Below, one piece after another: positions 47,752 through 57,525 of a DNA stretch of 64,000 nucleotides. This DNA is from Methylobacter sp. GTDB lineage: Bacteria > Pseudomonadota > Gammaproteobacteria > Methylococcales > Methylomonadaceae. Under the pieces are notes generated by a model. The model ran no database searches and had not been told where the DNA came from. It was given only the letters and a program-made list of their open reading frames with translations. The stretch is taken from positions 1-64,000 of the forward strand of contig JAQUOU010000014.1 in the NCBI GenBank assembly GCA_028716975.1. The letters are read 5' to 3'. Both the position numbers and the translations under genes were made by a program. Every line of letters starts with the position of its first letter. Position 1 is the stretch's first letter.

Positions 47752-49785
47752 GTGGCTAACGAGACGCGTGTAATGACTGACGAAAGCATGGAAGATATAG
47801 AACGCATTAAGAAAGCAGCCCGATCAATTCTGAAACATGAAATTAAACAGCTTCAACTTGTGCCCTCTGTCGCTATTAAATTGTTAAAGCTAACTAACGA
47901 CGACAACACTAAAATTGAAGACTTATCTAGAATAATAGCAACAGAACCGACTTTGGCAGCAAAAGTTCTTAGAAATGTTAATTCCGCTGCTTATGCCCTG
48001 CCTAATAAAATAACCTCCATTAATCGTGCGGTTAATATACTCGGATTTTCTGCCGTCCGGCAAATTGCCTTGGCTCTATTGCTTCATAACAAAATGATAA
48101 GGCATAATTCCAAGCAAAAATTTAACCAATTATTTTTCTGGCAACATTGCCTGTTTGTAGCATCCCTAAGCAGAGGAATTGCGGTCGCCCTCAAGCATCC
48201 GGATCCTGATCTGGTTTACACCGCAGGCCTCATCCATGATATTGGCAAAGTGGTTCTGGAAACTTATGGACGGGTGACCTATAGTGATTTCATTGCTTCC
48301 CTGGATAAAAGCAAATATTCCTTAACAGAACAGGAACGCGGCTTTTTTGGAATAACCCATACCGAGATGGGTCTTATTTTTTGTCTGGAGTGGCAACTGC
48401 CCCCGCCGATTACCGCGGTGATTGCGTGTCACCATAATCAGCCGTTGGAAGTGTCGCCGTATGCTGAATTCAAAACCGAAATAGCCATTGTTTCATTTGC
48501 AAACTACATTGCCTGGATGCAGGGCATCGGTTCGATTGCAAGCGATAGGCACCCGATATTGCAGCATGAGGTTTTGAAAACCATTAACATACATCAACTA
48601 GACCTTGAAGCCCTACTCCAGCATGTCGATGAGGAAATGCAAAATACCCGGGAATTCTATGGCATTCAGTTTCCCAGCGTAGCTAAATTACGCGCGACTC
48701 TGGTTCAAGCAACCATTAACCTGAGTCAACTAAGAACTGATAGCTCTTTTCCTTCTAACAGCAATGCTAAAAATAGATTTTCTTCCAGTTTGATAGCTCC
48801 TCATCAGAGCATGAACCCTGATGAATTTGTGCCCTGGACGCTGGAAGCAATACAACGTGACTTTGCTTTTGACCAGGTTATTATGCTCAATATCGACCCT
48901 AAACGACGCTGTCTTATGGCGTCTTACTGGTGGCCGAAATCAATATTCCCAACTGAGCAATCATCCCTGGAAATCAATATTAGCGTTGTTTCAGGCGTAT
49001 TACTGGAATGTCTTCGGGAAAAAAAAGCAGTCATAGTCAACGACAGGATAGATCGGAATAATCCAATACTGCAAAGATTAAAAGTCACGGAGTTTATCGC
49101 AGTTCCCGTATTGTATTATAACCGTCTTGTCGGTGTGCTTTATGCTGATAATTCTCAATCAAAAAGGCCAATGCATCACCAATTACTTTCAGAAGTTGCT
49201 CTTGTTGCTGATCAGTTGGGTATTGCTCTGATTAAGTCAAAACAATATGAAATGGAGAAAAAGCTTGCGCAGATTGACCCTTTAACCGAGCTTTTTAATA
49301 AAAGGATGATCGACCGGTTTCTAACTCAAATTTTTCGGCGTGAAAAATCAAAACGGGAAAATATTGCCGTTGGCTTTATTGATATTGACAATTTCAAAAA
49401 GTTTAACGATTTATGCGGTCATCAGGCAGGAGATGATGCCTTAAAGATTGTTGCGGATATTATGCGTAATTTAACTCGCCCCGGAGATTTTATTGCCCGC
49501 TATGGTGGTGAAGAGTTTTTATTCGTCCTAAAAAATACGGATGAAGCAGGTGCTTATGGTTATGCTGAACGTATCAGAACAGAAATTGAGCGTCGCGGCA
49601 AAATTATGAAAAACAGGTTCCATAATCTCGCCTTGACAGTCAGTGTCGGTATTTCCATGTATAATCCCCAGTACTCAAGTTATACTGAAATGATCGAAAT
49701 CGCTGATCAGGCTATGTATCAAGCAAAAAATGAAGGGCGCAACAGGATTATCATGCTGGCAAATGCTCCGCCACAGGTAAACTAA
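47752..49785 (+). CDS. HDOD-GAF-GGDEF signalling protein (predicted diguanylate cyclase)
   Basis: A 677-aa cytoplasmic protein with three domains: HDOD (about 35-245; LVPSVAIKLLKLTND and AGLIHDIGKVVLETYG), a GAF-like domain (about 340-490; MLNIDPKRRCLMASYWWP) and GGDEF (about 505-670). The active-site motif is RYGGEEF. An RxxD inhibitory site (RPGD) lies five residues before it. Active c-di-GMP synthesis with product inhibition is therefore likely. FIDIDNFKKFND carries the metal-binding Asp. The frame starts at GTG 47752. An ATG just before it is out of frame and hits a stop, and ATG 47773 is an alternative start. Confidence 0.9.
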   Translation: MANETRVMTDESMEDIERIKKAARSILKHEIKQLQLVPSVAIKLLKLTNDDNTKIEDLSRIIATEPTLAAKVLRNVNSAAYALPNKITSINRAVNILGFSAVRQIALALLLHNKMIRHNSKQKFNQLFFWQHCLFVASLSRGIAVALKHPDPDLVYTAGLIHDIGKVVLETYGRVTYSDFIASLDKSKYSLTEQERGFFGITHTEMGLIFCLEWQLPPPITAVIACHHNQPLEVSPYAEFKTEIAIVSFANYIAWMQGIGSIASDRHPILQHEVLKTINIHQLDLEALLQHVDEEMQNTREFYGIQFPSVAKLRATLVQATINLSQLRTDSSFPSNSNAKNRFSSSLIAPHQSMNPDEFVPWTLEAIQRDFAFDQVIMLNIDPKRRCLMASYWWPKSIFPTEQSSLEINISVVSGVLLECLREKKAVIVNDRIDRNNPILQRLKVTEFIAVPVLYYNRLVGVLYADNSQSKRPMHHQLLSEVALVADQLGIALIKSKQYEMEKKLAQIDPLTELFNKRMIDRFLTQIFRREKSKRENIAVGFIDIDNFKKFNDLCGHQAGDDALKIVADIMRNLTRPGDFIARYGGEEFLFVLKNTDEAGAYGYAERIRTEIERRGKIMKNRFHNLALTVSVGISMYNPQYSSYTEMIEIADQAMYQAKNEGRNRIIMLANAPPQVN

Positions 49786-49866
49786 AGAAGTTCATAAAAG
49801 CTGATTATCGGAATGGCCGCCATATAAAACTGTCAAAACTGGTTATTAGCCGCCTCTTTAAAACCG

Positions 49867-51648
49867 ATGAACTTACAATCCCCCCCGTCCAACAGAGCTA
49901 ACCTTAAGGTTTTAACTAGGCTACGCGACTTTATTAAACCTTATTACTTCAGAATACTGTTAGCGATACTCGCTCTGATAATTGCAGCGGGAGCAACGCT
50001 GATGTTGCCTGTTGCGGTTAGAAAAATTATAGATAAAGGCTTTTTGCCTGCGCAAACTGAAACAATAAACAGTTATTTTCTGATACTTTCGGCAATAGTG
50101 CTGCTAATTGCAGTTTTTGCGGCAATCCGCTTTTATCTTGTTATGCGGCTGGGCGAGCGTATCGTTGCCGACATTCGTACAAGAGTTTATCAACATGTCA
50201 TTCGAATGGAGCCGCAATTTTTTGAAATCACGCGTACCGGCGAAGTATTATCCAGGCTCACTACAGATACCACGCTCGTTCAAACTGTAGTGGGTGCAGG
50301 CTTTTCTGTCACGTTGCGCAGCTCTATTATGCTGCTCGGCAGTTTATTTATGCTGGCGATTACCAGCGCCCAATTAACCGGATTGATTTTAATTCTGGTA
50401 CCCCTGGTCATTTTACCGTTATTGTTCTTTGGCCGAAAAGTAAGACGATTATCGCGAGCGACCCAGGACCTTATCGCCGAATCCAGCGCCATTGCAGGCG
50501 AAACCCTTAACGCAGTTCATATGGTGCAATCTTTTCTATTGGAAGGTTTTTTCAGTCACCGTTTCGAGCAATCGGTAGAATCGTCTTTTGACATAGCGCT
50601 GACCCGGTTAAAAGCCAGAGCCTTATTGTCCGGTTTTGCAATTCTGATTATTTTTTCTGCGATTATGGGCGTGATCTGGATCGGCGCCCAACTGGTGATT
50701 GCCGGGAAAATGAGTATCGGTGAATTAAGCCAGTTTCTTATTTATGCCCTCATTGTAGCAACCAGTACTGCTGCCTTAAGTGAGGTATGGGGAGATGTGC
50801 AACGGGCAGCCGGCGCCATGGAACGGCTGATGGAGCTGTTAAATACTCAAACGACTTTGCCGGTACCCATAAAACCCGTCGCTATTAAACACTGCATTAC
50901 CAATCCGATACACTTTGACAAGGTGAGTTTTAATTATCCTTCCCGGCCTGAACAACAGGCATTGACAGACTTTACACTCACAGTTTCGCCAGGTGAAACA
51001 GTTGCCTTGGTGGGTCCATCAGGAGCAGGGAAAAGCACAGTCTTTCAGCTGTTATTACGCTTTTATGATCCACAACAGGGCAAAATCATTCTGGGCGACG
51101 CCGACATTTCACAAACTGATATTCACCTGTTACGTGAACAAATTGGTATCGTGCCTCAGGAAACCGTTATTTTTGCTGCCGACGTACTGGAAAATATCCA
51201 CTATGGAAAGCTTGATGCCGGTAACGAGGATATTTATATGGCAGCGCAAGCTGCTGCGGCTGATGAATTTATCCAGAGACTTGCTGAAGGCTATAGTACT
51301 TTTCTTGGCGAACGAGGCACCCGGCTTTCAGGTGGACAACGCCAGCGTATCGCCATTGCTCGAGCGATATTAAAAAATCCGCCTATTTTATTGCTGGATG
51401 AGGCAACCAGTGCGCTCGATGCTGAAAGTGAGCAGTTAGTCCAGGAAGCTATGGAAAAATTAATGAAAAGCCGGACCACTCTGGTTATTGCTCATCGTCT
51501 TGCCACCGTACTGAAAGCAGACCGGATTGTCGTGATGAATCATGGAAAAATCATAGCTATCGGCAAGCATCAGGAGTTACTTAGCCAAGGTGGATTATAT
51601 GCAAGACTCGCTGCATTGCAATTTGGCGAATTTTATGACAATCGTTGA
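49867..51648 (+). CDS. MsbA-like ABC exporter (fused permease/ATPase)
   Basis: Half-transporter of 593 aa that would work as a homodimer. A six-helix transmembrane domain (about 15-310) contains RIVADIRTRVYQHVIRMEPQFFE, typical of type IV exporters. The nucleotide-binding domain (about 340-585) has Walker A GPSGAGKST, signature LSGGQRQRIAIARA, Walker B ILLLDEATSALD and the switch histidine in VIAHRLATV. It resembles MsbA and multidrug/lipid exporters; the substrate cannot be inferred. It stands downstream of the HDOD-GGDEF gene by 81 nt and may share its transcript. Confidence 0.88.
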   Translation: MNLQSPPSNRANLKVLTRLRDFIKPYYFRILLAILALIIAAGATLMLPVAVRKIIDKGFLPAQTETINSYFLILSAIVLLIAVFAAIRFYLVMRLGERIVADIRTRVYQHVIRMEPQFFEITRTGEVLSRLTTDTTLVQTVVGAGFSVTLRSSIMLLGSLFMLAITSAQLTGLILILVPLVILPLLFFGRKVRRLSRATQDLIAESSAIAGETLNAVHMVQSFLLEGFFSHRFEQSVESSFDIALTRLKARALLSGFAILIIFSAIMGVIWIGAQLVIAGKMSIGELSQFLIYALIVATSTAALSEVWGDVQRAAGAMERLMELLNTQTTLPVPIKPVAIKHCITNPIHFDKVSFNYPSRPEQQALTDFTLTVSPGETVALVGPSGAGKSTVFQLLLRFYDPQQGKIILGDADISQTDIHLLREQIGIVPQETVIFAADVLENIHYGKLDAGNEDIYMAAQAAAADEFIQRLAEGYSTFLGERGTRLSGGQRQRIAIARAILKNPPILLLDEATSALDAESEQLVQEAMEKLMKSRTTLVIAHRLATVLKADRIVVMNHGKIIAIGKHQELLSQGGLYARLAALQFGEFYDNR

Positions 51649-51725
51649 TCGCTCAATAAACACTTCACAATTAATGTTCCACGGCTTTTAGGCCATAATA
51701 TTTATAGCGGCCTTAACTCTCAGGC

Positions 51726-52739
51726 CTATTTTGTGAATGTTATAGAGGTAAACTGAGAGAGTACTGCTTTGGCCCGCCTGTCCGCACCGGATGGAAGGTT
51801 TCCAGGGCTGGCACTAATCCAGGCGGCAATATCCTTCAAGGCCGTAGATGCCTGCAAATCACGCAATAGCATATGGTAGCCATGCTCATAAAACGCCACG
51901 GTTTTTTCTGTGATATCAGTAGCAAGGAATTGCTGCAAGAACTCATAGGTAGGCTTCTTGGGGATAATTTCATCTTTCTCGCCATAGAGCATCAACGTAT
52001 TTCCGAGTAATGACGAGGCACTGCTAAATGCTGCATCCATCAAATTCGTCAATCCATACACAGTCTCCACACGCGTCGCCTTGATAACCAATGGATCCTT
52101 TCCCAAAGCACGGAGCATTTCGATATTATCCGATGGGGTAACATGCACGCCTTTACCGGTCAATGTCAGCCAAGGCGCGCAATGCGCTAACGTCCAAAGC
52201 AAACCGGTTTGATACCAGGGCATGGTTGGACGGGCCCAAAGCGCCGGAGCTGCGAGAATAATGCCGTCAACCGATGGCATTCCAGTATTTTTCATGGCAG
52301 TTATGATAATCGCGCCGCCCATGCTTTCGCCCAGCAAATAAACCGGACGTCCCGGATAGCGTTGCTTTACCAACCGCACCAAAACCCGTAAATCGTCAGC
52401 ATACGCTGTGCCCCCTGCCCACAGACCGCGTTTCGGAGCTGCGCCAAAACCGCGTTGATCATAGGCAAAGCAGGCAATGCCCAGCTTGCTGAAATAATGC
52501 CCGGGCTGGTCAAAAAAATTACTGTAATCATTAAACCCATGCAGCGCTATGAGAACCGCACGCGGTTCTTTGGCAGGCAACCAATGGCGTAATGGCAGTC
52601 TTGCACCGTCTTCGGTAAGGTATGTGTTGTTGGTGAGTTGTGCCGTTTGACTTTTTTCGCCGGGAGGGTATGTCATCGGCATACAGCCGCTCAGTGGAGC
52701 AAATAGCAAAAAAGAAATTAATTTATAAAGCGCTTTCAT
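51726..52739 (-). CDS. Alpha/beta hydrolase lipoprotein (lysophospholipase-like)
   Basis: A 337-aa predicted lipoprotein (lipobox APLSGC, Cys about 19). The hydrolase part has ALHGFNDYSNFFDQPG (oxyanion region) and the nucleophile elbow LGESMGG. LYGEKDEIIPK supplies the acid candidate and EHGYHMLLRD the base. This is the serine aminopeptidase S33 / monoglyceride lipase (PldB-like) group. Attachment to an envelope membrane suggests it acts on lipids or esters in the periplasm (inference). It is convergent with the ABC exporter gene. Confidence 0.88.
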   Translation of the reverse strand: MKALYKLISFLLFAPLSGCMPMTYPPGEKSQTAQLTNNTYLTEDGARLPLRHWLPAKEPRAVLIALHGFNDYSNFFDQPGHYFSKLGIACFAYDQRGFGAAPKRGLWAGGTAYADDLRVLVRLVKQRYPGRPVYLLGESMGGAIIITAMKNTGMPSVDGIILAAPALWARPTMPWYQTGLLWTLAHCAPWLTLTGKGVHVTPSDNIEMLRALGKDPLVIKATRVETVYGLTNLMDAAFSSASSLLGNTLMLYGEKDEIIPKKPTYEFLQQFLATDITEKTVAFYEHGYHMLLRDLQASTALKDIAAWISASPGNLPSGADRRAKAVLSQFTSITFTK

Positions 52740-53024
52740 AGTCTTCGATCAACTTTCGATGAAAGTTTGCTCCGGTCATCTTGATGTTTCAGAGTATTCT
52801 TGAAAAATTTTACATTATGAATATTACTTGATAATAAACTTCTTGTTCTCCTATTGATAGATGCCTGCTTGAAAATTCCAATATAGCGCTATTATTCTTG
52901 ATTCTGAAATTTAAAAATAGCTATTCTTTCCACTCCAAAAGCCTGATTTTATATGCTGGCAGAGTCGTAAGCCACACATGCCGGACCAGGAAAATCCGGA
53001 TGTCCGCGAGAAAAAAATTACGTG

Positions 53025-53492
53025 CTAGGAAGTTTCAATCAGCACGGACAGCACGAGCAGGCAAAATCCCGAGAACCATGCGATGAAAGCGATTACATGC
53101 CCATACTCCCACCGCGCGCGCAACTGCAAATAGGCTTTTGGAACCAATTCCGGTGTCGAATCAATAATCCGTAACCATTCGGCATTCACCGGCGCCACGA
53201 GGAGAAACCAAAGTAATAGCGAAAGTATGAGGCTGAGCGTTGCCAATAACGTCAAGCGAAATGCAGCTCGGGAATGGACTAAAAAGGTAAGCACGGCTGC
53301 TGCCGAAATTGAAATGACCTGTATAAAAGCGCCGACCGATCCGAAAAGCCGGTATAATGTACGGGTAACCGCCGCATACATGTTCGCGTCATATTGCATT
53401 TTAGGCGGAAGTTCAAGTAAGTGGGCAAACCCCATTGTCAGCCCAAGTGCGACAAGTATTATTGTAATGAAGCGCCAAGTAAGCAAATACAT
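53025..53492 (-). CDS. Four-helix membrane protein (DUF1772-like)
   Basis: A 155-aa integral membrane protein with four predicted helices: about 5-25, 50-72, 78-100 and 128-150. The first loop GFAHLLELPPKMQYDANMYAAVTRTLYRLFG, cited by its core AHLLELPPKMQYD, recalls DUF1772-type small membrane proteins. Function unknown. It is a single gene transcribed away from the suhB side, with about 285 nt of empty DNA downstream (52740-53024). Confidence 0.7.
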   Translation of the reverse strand: MYLLTWRFITIILVALGLTMGFAHLLELPPKMQYDANMYAAVTRTLYRLFGSVGAFIQVISISAAAVLTFLVHSRAAFRLTLLATLSLILSLLLWFLLVAPVNAEWLRIIDSTPELVPKAYLQLRARWEYGHVIAFIAWFSGFCLLVLSVLIETS

Positions 53493-53674
53493 AATTACCC
53501 CTTGAATGTGACAACCGGATATATTTTTCTTCCAATCAGCAATATCGGTTTTTGACTAGACTAGCCAGGCCATCTTGAAATTTGACAAGAAGTCAGGAAA
53601 ATTGACCCACTTGAATTGATATGATCAATATCATAACTTCTTGTTTAGAAGTAAGATATTATTTTTTAAATTAA

Positions 53675-54469
53675 CTATTTCAAGCTATCCGTAACATGCG
53701 GCTCAATAAGCTGGTACATAATTTGATGCATTTTTGGGCTCGCTGCAATCACATTACCTGATTTTATATAATTATCATTAAACGAAAAGTCCGTTACTAC
53801 GCCCCCCGCTTCTTTTATTAACAAAATTCCCGCAGCCATATCCCACTCCATTATGCCTATTTCCCAGAAACCATCCAATCGGCCGGCGGCAACATAAGCT
53901 AAATCCAGTGCCGCAGAACCCGCGCGGCGAATCCCTGCGGAATCTGTTGTTAATGCGCGAAACATTCCCACATAAGCATCAAGATGTTGATCAGTTCTAA
54001 AAGGGAAGCCTGTGCCGATTAATGCGCCTTTTAAACTGTTCTGATTGGTTACTCTGAGGCGGCGATTATTTAACATTGCCCCGCCGCCTCGTTTAGCGGT
54101 AAATAACTCATCCCGCAACGGGTCATAAACAACGCCTACTTCAAGCTTTTCTTTATATTTTAAGGCAATGGAGACGGCATATTGAGGAAAACCGTGCAGG
54201 AAATTGGTGGTACCGTCGAGAGGATCAATAACCCAGACAAAATCGTTGCCTTTATGTTGCCCGCTTTCTTCTGCCAGAATACCGTGCTCAGGAAAGGCTG
54301 TCTTGATAATGCTAATGATTTCCCGTTCAGCCATACGGTCGACTTCGCTGGCATAATCGTTTTTGCCTTTTTGGTCGATGTGCAGACGACCGATATTATC
54401 GGATGAGCGAAGGATGAGCTCGCCGGCGCTTCTAGCTGCGCGGACGGCAATATTGAGCATAGGCTGCAT
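53675..54469 (-). CDS. suhB: Inositol-1-monophosphatase SuhB
   Basis: Magnesium-dependent phosphatase fold of 264 aa. SuhB in E. coli also works in ribosomal RNA antitermination. The motifs are complete: GILAEESG (metal-binding Glu), WVIDPLDGTTNFLHGFPQYAVSIAL (metal-binding DPLDGT) and EWDMAAGILLIKEAGG. ATG 54469 gives MQPMLNIAVRAARSAGEL, which matches E. coli SuhB. The longer frame begins at a TTG two codons earlier. It is divergent from trmJ, the usual gammaproteobacterial arrangement with iscR and iscS next. Confidence 0.94.
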   Translation of the reverse strand: MQPMLNIAVRAARSAGELILRSSDNIGRLHIDQKGKNDYASEVDRMAEREIISIIKTAFPEHGILAEESGQHKGNDFVWVIDPLDGTTNFLHGFPQYAVSIALKYKEKLEVGVVYDPLRDELFTAKRGGGAMLNNRRLRVTNQNSLKGALIGTGFPFRTDQHLDAYVGMFRALTTDSAGIRRAGSAALDLAYVAAGRLDGFWEIGIMEWDMAAGILLIKEAGGVVTDFSFNDNYIKSGNVIAASPKMHQIMYQLIEPHVTDSLK

Positions 54470-54558
54470 AGGCAAAATTTATATGTGTACAGAAAACAGC
54501 ATAGGATAACAAATCTTTTGATAGACTTGGTTCTTTTTTCCACAAAGAGACCCATGCA

Positions 54559-55284
54559 TTGCTGTCCAATATAAAAATTGTCCTGGTCGAAACAACTCAT
54601 CCGGGGAATATAGGCGCTGTTGCCAGGGCGATGAAAAACATGAATATGGATAACCTCTGGCTGGTCGCGCCTAAAATTTTTCCCAGTGCTGACGCCACAT
54701 CGCGCGCTTCCGGCGCCGATGATGTGTTGGCCAGGGCATCGGTGTGCCCGAGTTTGAAAGAGGCTATTACGGATTGCCAGATTGTCATCGGGGCTAGCGC
54801 CCGTTGCAGAACTATCAGCTGGCCGGAAATAACGCCCCGGGAATGCGCAGAGAAAGTGCTGATTAATGAGCCCGGCAATAAAGTGGCTATCATTTTTGGC
54901 CGGGAAAATTCAGGATTAAAAAATCATGAGCTGGATTTGTGCCACTTTCTGCTTAGAATCCCCTGTAACAGCGAATACAGCTCCTTGAATATTGCTGCTG
55001 CTGTGCAAGTGGTTTGTTATGAACTATTTATTGCTTCCGGATTGCAAGAAAAAGTTACCGTTGGCGATAAAGGTGAAACACCCCTGGCTACAGCGGCTCA
55101 AATGGAGTCTTTCTATGCCCATTTATATCAGGCATTAACCGATATTGGCTTTATGCATCCCGATAAATCAAAATCTATTATGCGGCGTTTACGGCGGATT
55201 TATAATCGTGTGCAACTGGATACCAAGGAACTTGACATACTCAGAGGTATTTTAAGAATGTCACAAGGTGAAGGGAGAAAATGA
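54559..55284 (+). CDS. trmJ: tRNA (Cm/Um32) 2'-O-methyltransferase TrmJ
   Basis: SPOUT methyltransferase (241 aa) that 2'-O-methylates nucleotide 32 of tRNAs. The N terminus LSNIKIVLVETTHPGNIGAVARAMKNM aligns with E. coli TrmJ from its first residue, which supports the TTG start at 54559. An ATG at 54554 is out of frame and stops after six codons. AAAGAGA at 54544-54550 would serve as the ribosome binding site. Knot motifs: VAIIFGRENSGLKNHEL and IPCNSEYSSLNIAAAVQVV. The C-terminal basic helix is KSIMRRLRRIYNRVQLD. It is upstream of iscR. Confidence 0.94.
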   Translation: MLSNIKIVLVETTHPGNIGAVARAMKNMNMDNLWLVAPKIFPSADATSRASGADDVLARASVCPSLKEAITDCQIVIGASARCRTISWPEITPRECAEKVLINEPGNKVAIIFGRENSGLKNHELDLCHFLLRIPCNSEYSSLNIAAAVQVVCYELFIASGLQEKVTVGDKGETPLATAAQMESFYAHLYQALTDIGFMHPDKSKSIMRRLRRIYNRVQLDTKELDILRGILRMSQGEGRK

Positions 55285-55439
55285 AAGCTTTTAGATTTAA
55301 GTTTAAACATTGGCTCGGTTAAATTATCCTGAAATTAAACGTTACGCATAGCGCGGCTAGGGTTTGAAGTAATAAATTAACCTATTCATTTCTTTACAAC
55401 TTTTGCATGTCTGAGCGGTTTCCGGCACAGGCATAATAG

Positions 55440-55467
55440 TTGACTATTCTGCTAGGTTGAGTATAGT
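55440..55467 (+). promoter_or_regulatory. Promoter of the iscR-iscS-iscA cluster
   Basis: TTGACT (55440-55445) and TATAGT (55462-55467) are separated by 16 nt, a good sigma-70 promoter 36 nt before the iscR start. ATAGTTGACTA (55436-55446) matches the left half of the E. coli type 1 IscR site. The right half AGGTTGAGTAT is displaced by about 4 nt, so an IscR operator here is plausible but not certain. Confidence 0.6.
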
Positions 55468-55503
55468 GGCGCAGTATTACTTGTCATTCTGAAGGATTGT
55501 CTC

Positions 55504-55986
55504 GTGCGCTTAACCACCAAAGGCCGCTATGCGGTAACTGCAATGCTTGATTTGGCTTTTCACAGTCAACAAAACCCTGTTACATTAACAGATATTGCAA
55601 CTCGTCAAACCTTGTCTTTATCTTATCTGGAACAATTATTTGTCCATTTACGCCGTGCAGGCATGGTACAAGGGATACGCGGACCTGGAGGCGGCTACAA
55701 ATTATGCCGCAAGACCAGTGACATCAATATTGCTGATATTATTATCGCGGTAGATGAACCGCTTGATTCAACACGCTGTGGCGGTAAGGCAAATTGCCAG
55801 AACAATCAGCCCTGCTTAACGCACGATTTATGGATAGGATTGAGCGATCACATTAAAGAATATTTAAAAGACATCACATTGGCTGAATTGTTGGAAAAAA
55901 ACCAGGTCAGGGAAGTGGCCGTACGACAGTATAAAGATGCTCAACAAGTTATTGAATTCCATCGTCATACCGGAGTTAACGCATAA
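55504..55986 (+). CDS. iscR: Rrf2-family Fe-S cluster regulator IscR
   Basis: A 160-aa winged-helix regulator that binds a [2Fe-2S] cluster and in its cluster-bound form represses its own isc operon. MRLTTKGRYAVTAMLDLAFH is the typical start; the helix-turn-helix spans about 25-60. GIRGPGGGYKLCRK precedes the three cysteine ligands in STRCGGKANCQNNQPC (about 92-106). Translation begins at GTG 55504 with GAAGGA upstream. iscS follows 5 nt after the stop. Confidence 0.96.
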   Translation: MRLTTKGRYAVTAMLDLAFHSQQNPVTLTDIATRQTLSLSYLEQLFVHLRRAGMVQGIRGPGGGYKLCRKTSDINIADIIIAVDEPLDSTRCGGKANCQNNQPCLTHDLWIGLSDHIKEYLKDITLAELLEKNQVREVAVRQYKDAQQVIEFHRHTGVNA

Positions 55987-55991
55987 CCTGA

Positions 55992-57101
55992 ATGATCTAT
56001 TTTGATCATAACGCCACGACACCGATAGATGATCGAGTGCTGGATACCATGTTACCCTACCTGAAAACTTTTTATGGCAATGCTTCCAGCTTATATCGTC
56101 CCGGTAGAATTGTTCGAAGCGCTATAGATACTGCGCGTGAACAGGTTGCAGCCCTGGTCGGTGTGCAACCTGCGCAAATTGTTTTTACCAGCGGTGGTAC
56201 TGAAGCTAATAACCTGGCATTGGCAACGCTGGTTTCCAAGTCCCGATTTGCCATTTCAGCCATTGAACATCCTTCCATCACAGAACAAGCGCTGCATCTA
56301 AAAAGCCGGGGACATGATCTGGCAATTATTAATGTGGATGCCAACGGCGTGATTATCCAGGAAGCTATTGATAAAGTTATTCAGTACAAGCCCAAGCTGG
56401 TTTCGATCATGCTGGCAAATAACGAAACCGGCGTAGTGCAGAAGTTAAGTCAATATACAAGGCAATTGCGGGAAAACGGAAGCATTGTTCATACCGATGC
56501 AGTGCAAGGGCTAGGTAAAATCCCCGTTGCATTTAACGAGCTTGGCGTGCATTTAATGTCTTTATCCAGCCATAAAATATACGGACCTAAAGGCTCTGGC
56601 GCATTGGTATTTGAAAAAAGTGTAAAAATAAACCCCGTTTTTCTTGGCGGCGGACAGGAGCAGGAACTTAGAGCAGGGACAGAAAATGCCGCTGCCATCA
56701 TTGGATTTGGCAAAGCTGCGGAACTTGCGCAAGCAGAACTTGCCCAACGAAGTGAATATCTGCTGACATTAAGAAAAGTGCTGGAGGAGGGTTTATTAAC
56801 CATCCCCGGTTTAACAATTTTTTCCCACCATGGGGACCGGCTACCTAACACTGTGCAGTTTGGCCTCCCCGAAACCGATGGTGAAATGCTGGTGATGAAG
56901 CTGGACCAAAAAGGCTTTGCAGTTTCCAGTGGATCAGCCTGCGCCAGCGGTGGGAAAGAGCCAAGCTCAGTATTGACCGCTATGGGGGTCGATCCTAATT
57001 ATGCAAAAAGCGCAATTCGCGTCAGTTTGGGGAAAGCCAATACTGAAGCGGAAGTTATTAAATTTATTAACCAATTAAAACTCTTGGTTTGCCAAGGATA
57101 A
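55992..57101 (+). CDS. iscS: Cysteine desulfurase IscS/NifS (class I)
   Basis: PLP enzyme of 369 aa that mobilises cysteine sulfur for Fe-S clusters and thio-modified tRNAs. The sequence begins IYFDHNATTPIDDRVLDTM. The PLP lysine is in SLSSHKIYGPKGSGAL, and the catalytic loop is VSSGSACASGGKEPSSVL, the class I SGSAC(T/A)S pattern. It is shorter than E. coli IscS (404 aa), lacking the C-terminal part, and resembles NifS-length enzymes. It is the second desulfurase of the window. The other, at 44058, is class II and presumably encapsulated. Confidence 0.93.
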   Translation: MIYFDHNATTPIDDRVLDTMLPYLKTFYGNASSLYRPGRIVRSAIDTAREQVAALVGVQPAQIVFTSGGTEANNLALATLVSKSRFAISAIEHPSITEQALHLKSRGHDLAIINVDANGVIIQEAIDKVIQYKPKLVSIMLANNETGVVQKLSQYTRQLRENGSIVHTDAVQGLGKIPVAFNELGVHLMSLSSHKIYGPKGSGALVFEKSVKINPVFLGGGQEQELRAGTENAAAIIGFGKAAELAQAELAQRSEYLLTLRKVLEEGLLTIPGLTIFSHHGDRLPNTVQFGLPETDGEMLVMKLDQKGFAVSSGSACASGGKEPSSVLTAMGVDPNYAKSAIRVSLGKANTEAEVIKFINQLKLLVCQG

Positions 57102-57115
57102 GAAAGAGGAATGTC

Positions 57116-57439
57116 ATGTCTGTTTCATTAACTGAAAATGCAGCCCGCCAAATTAAAAAGCAGCTGGAAAAACGCGGAAAAGGCATCGGATTAAAATTAG
57201 GCGTGAAAAAATCCGGTTGCTCGGGCTATTCTTATGCGCTCGATTATGCGGATAACCTCAATGAAAATGATGCTGTCTTTGAAGATTTCGGCGTTAAAGT
57301 AATCGTACAGGAAAAGGATTTGGAATTTGTTAATGGTATACAACTGGATTATCGTCGAGAAGGCGTTAATGAAGCTTTTCAATTCAATAACCCCAATGTG
57401 AAGGGAACCTGCGGCTGCGGCGAGAGTTTTACTGTGTGA
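57116..57439 (+). CDS. iscA: A-type Fe-S carrier IscA
   Basis: A 107-aa A-type carrier that delivers Fe-S clusters to apoproteins. The three ligand cysteines are in KKSGCSGYSY and the C-terminal GTCGCGESF. ATG 57116 is chosen because AAAGAGGA (57103-57110) lies directly upstream and the product then begins MSVSLTENAARQI like other IscA proteins. The open frame extends further upstream into iscS. The isc cluster ends here. iscU, hscB, hscA and fdx do not follow. Confidence 0.93.
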   Translation: MSVSLTENAARQIKKQLEKRGKGIGLKLGVKKSGCSGYSYALDYADNLNENDAVFEDFGVKVIVQEKDLEFVNGIQLDYRREGVNEAFQFNNPNVKGTCGCGESFTV

Positions 57440-57525
57440 CAAGCAACGCACGCTATCCTTCATGGCTCCCGGTCTCCGGATTGGGAACTAATGTAATGTA
57501 TAATGCTATTTTTTTTCTTTCTTAG

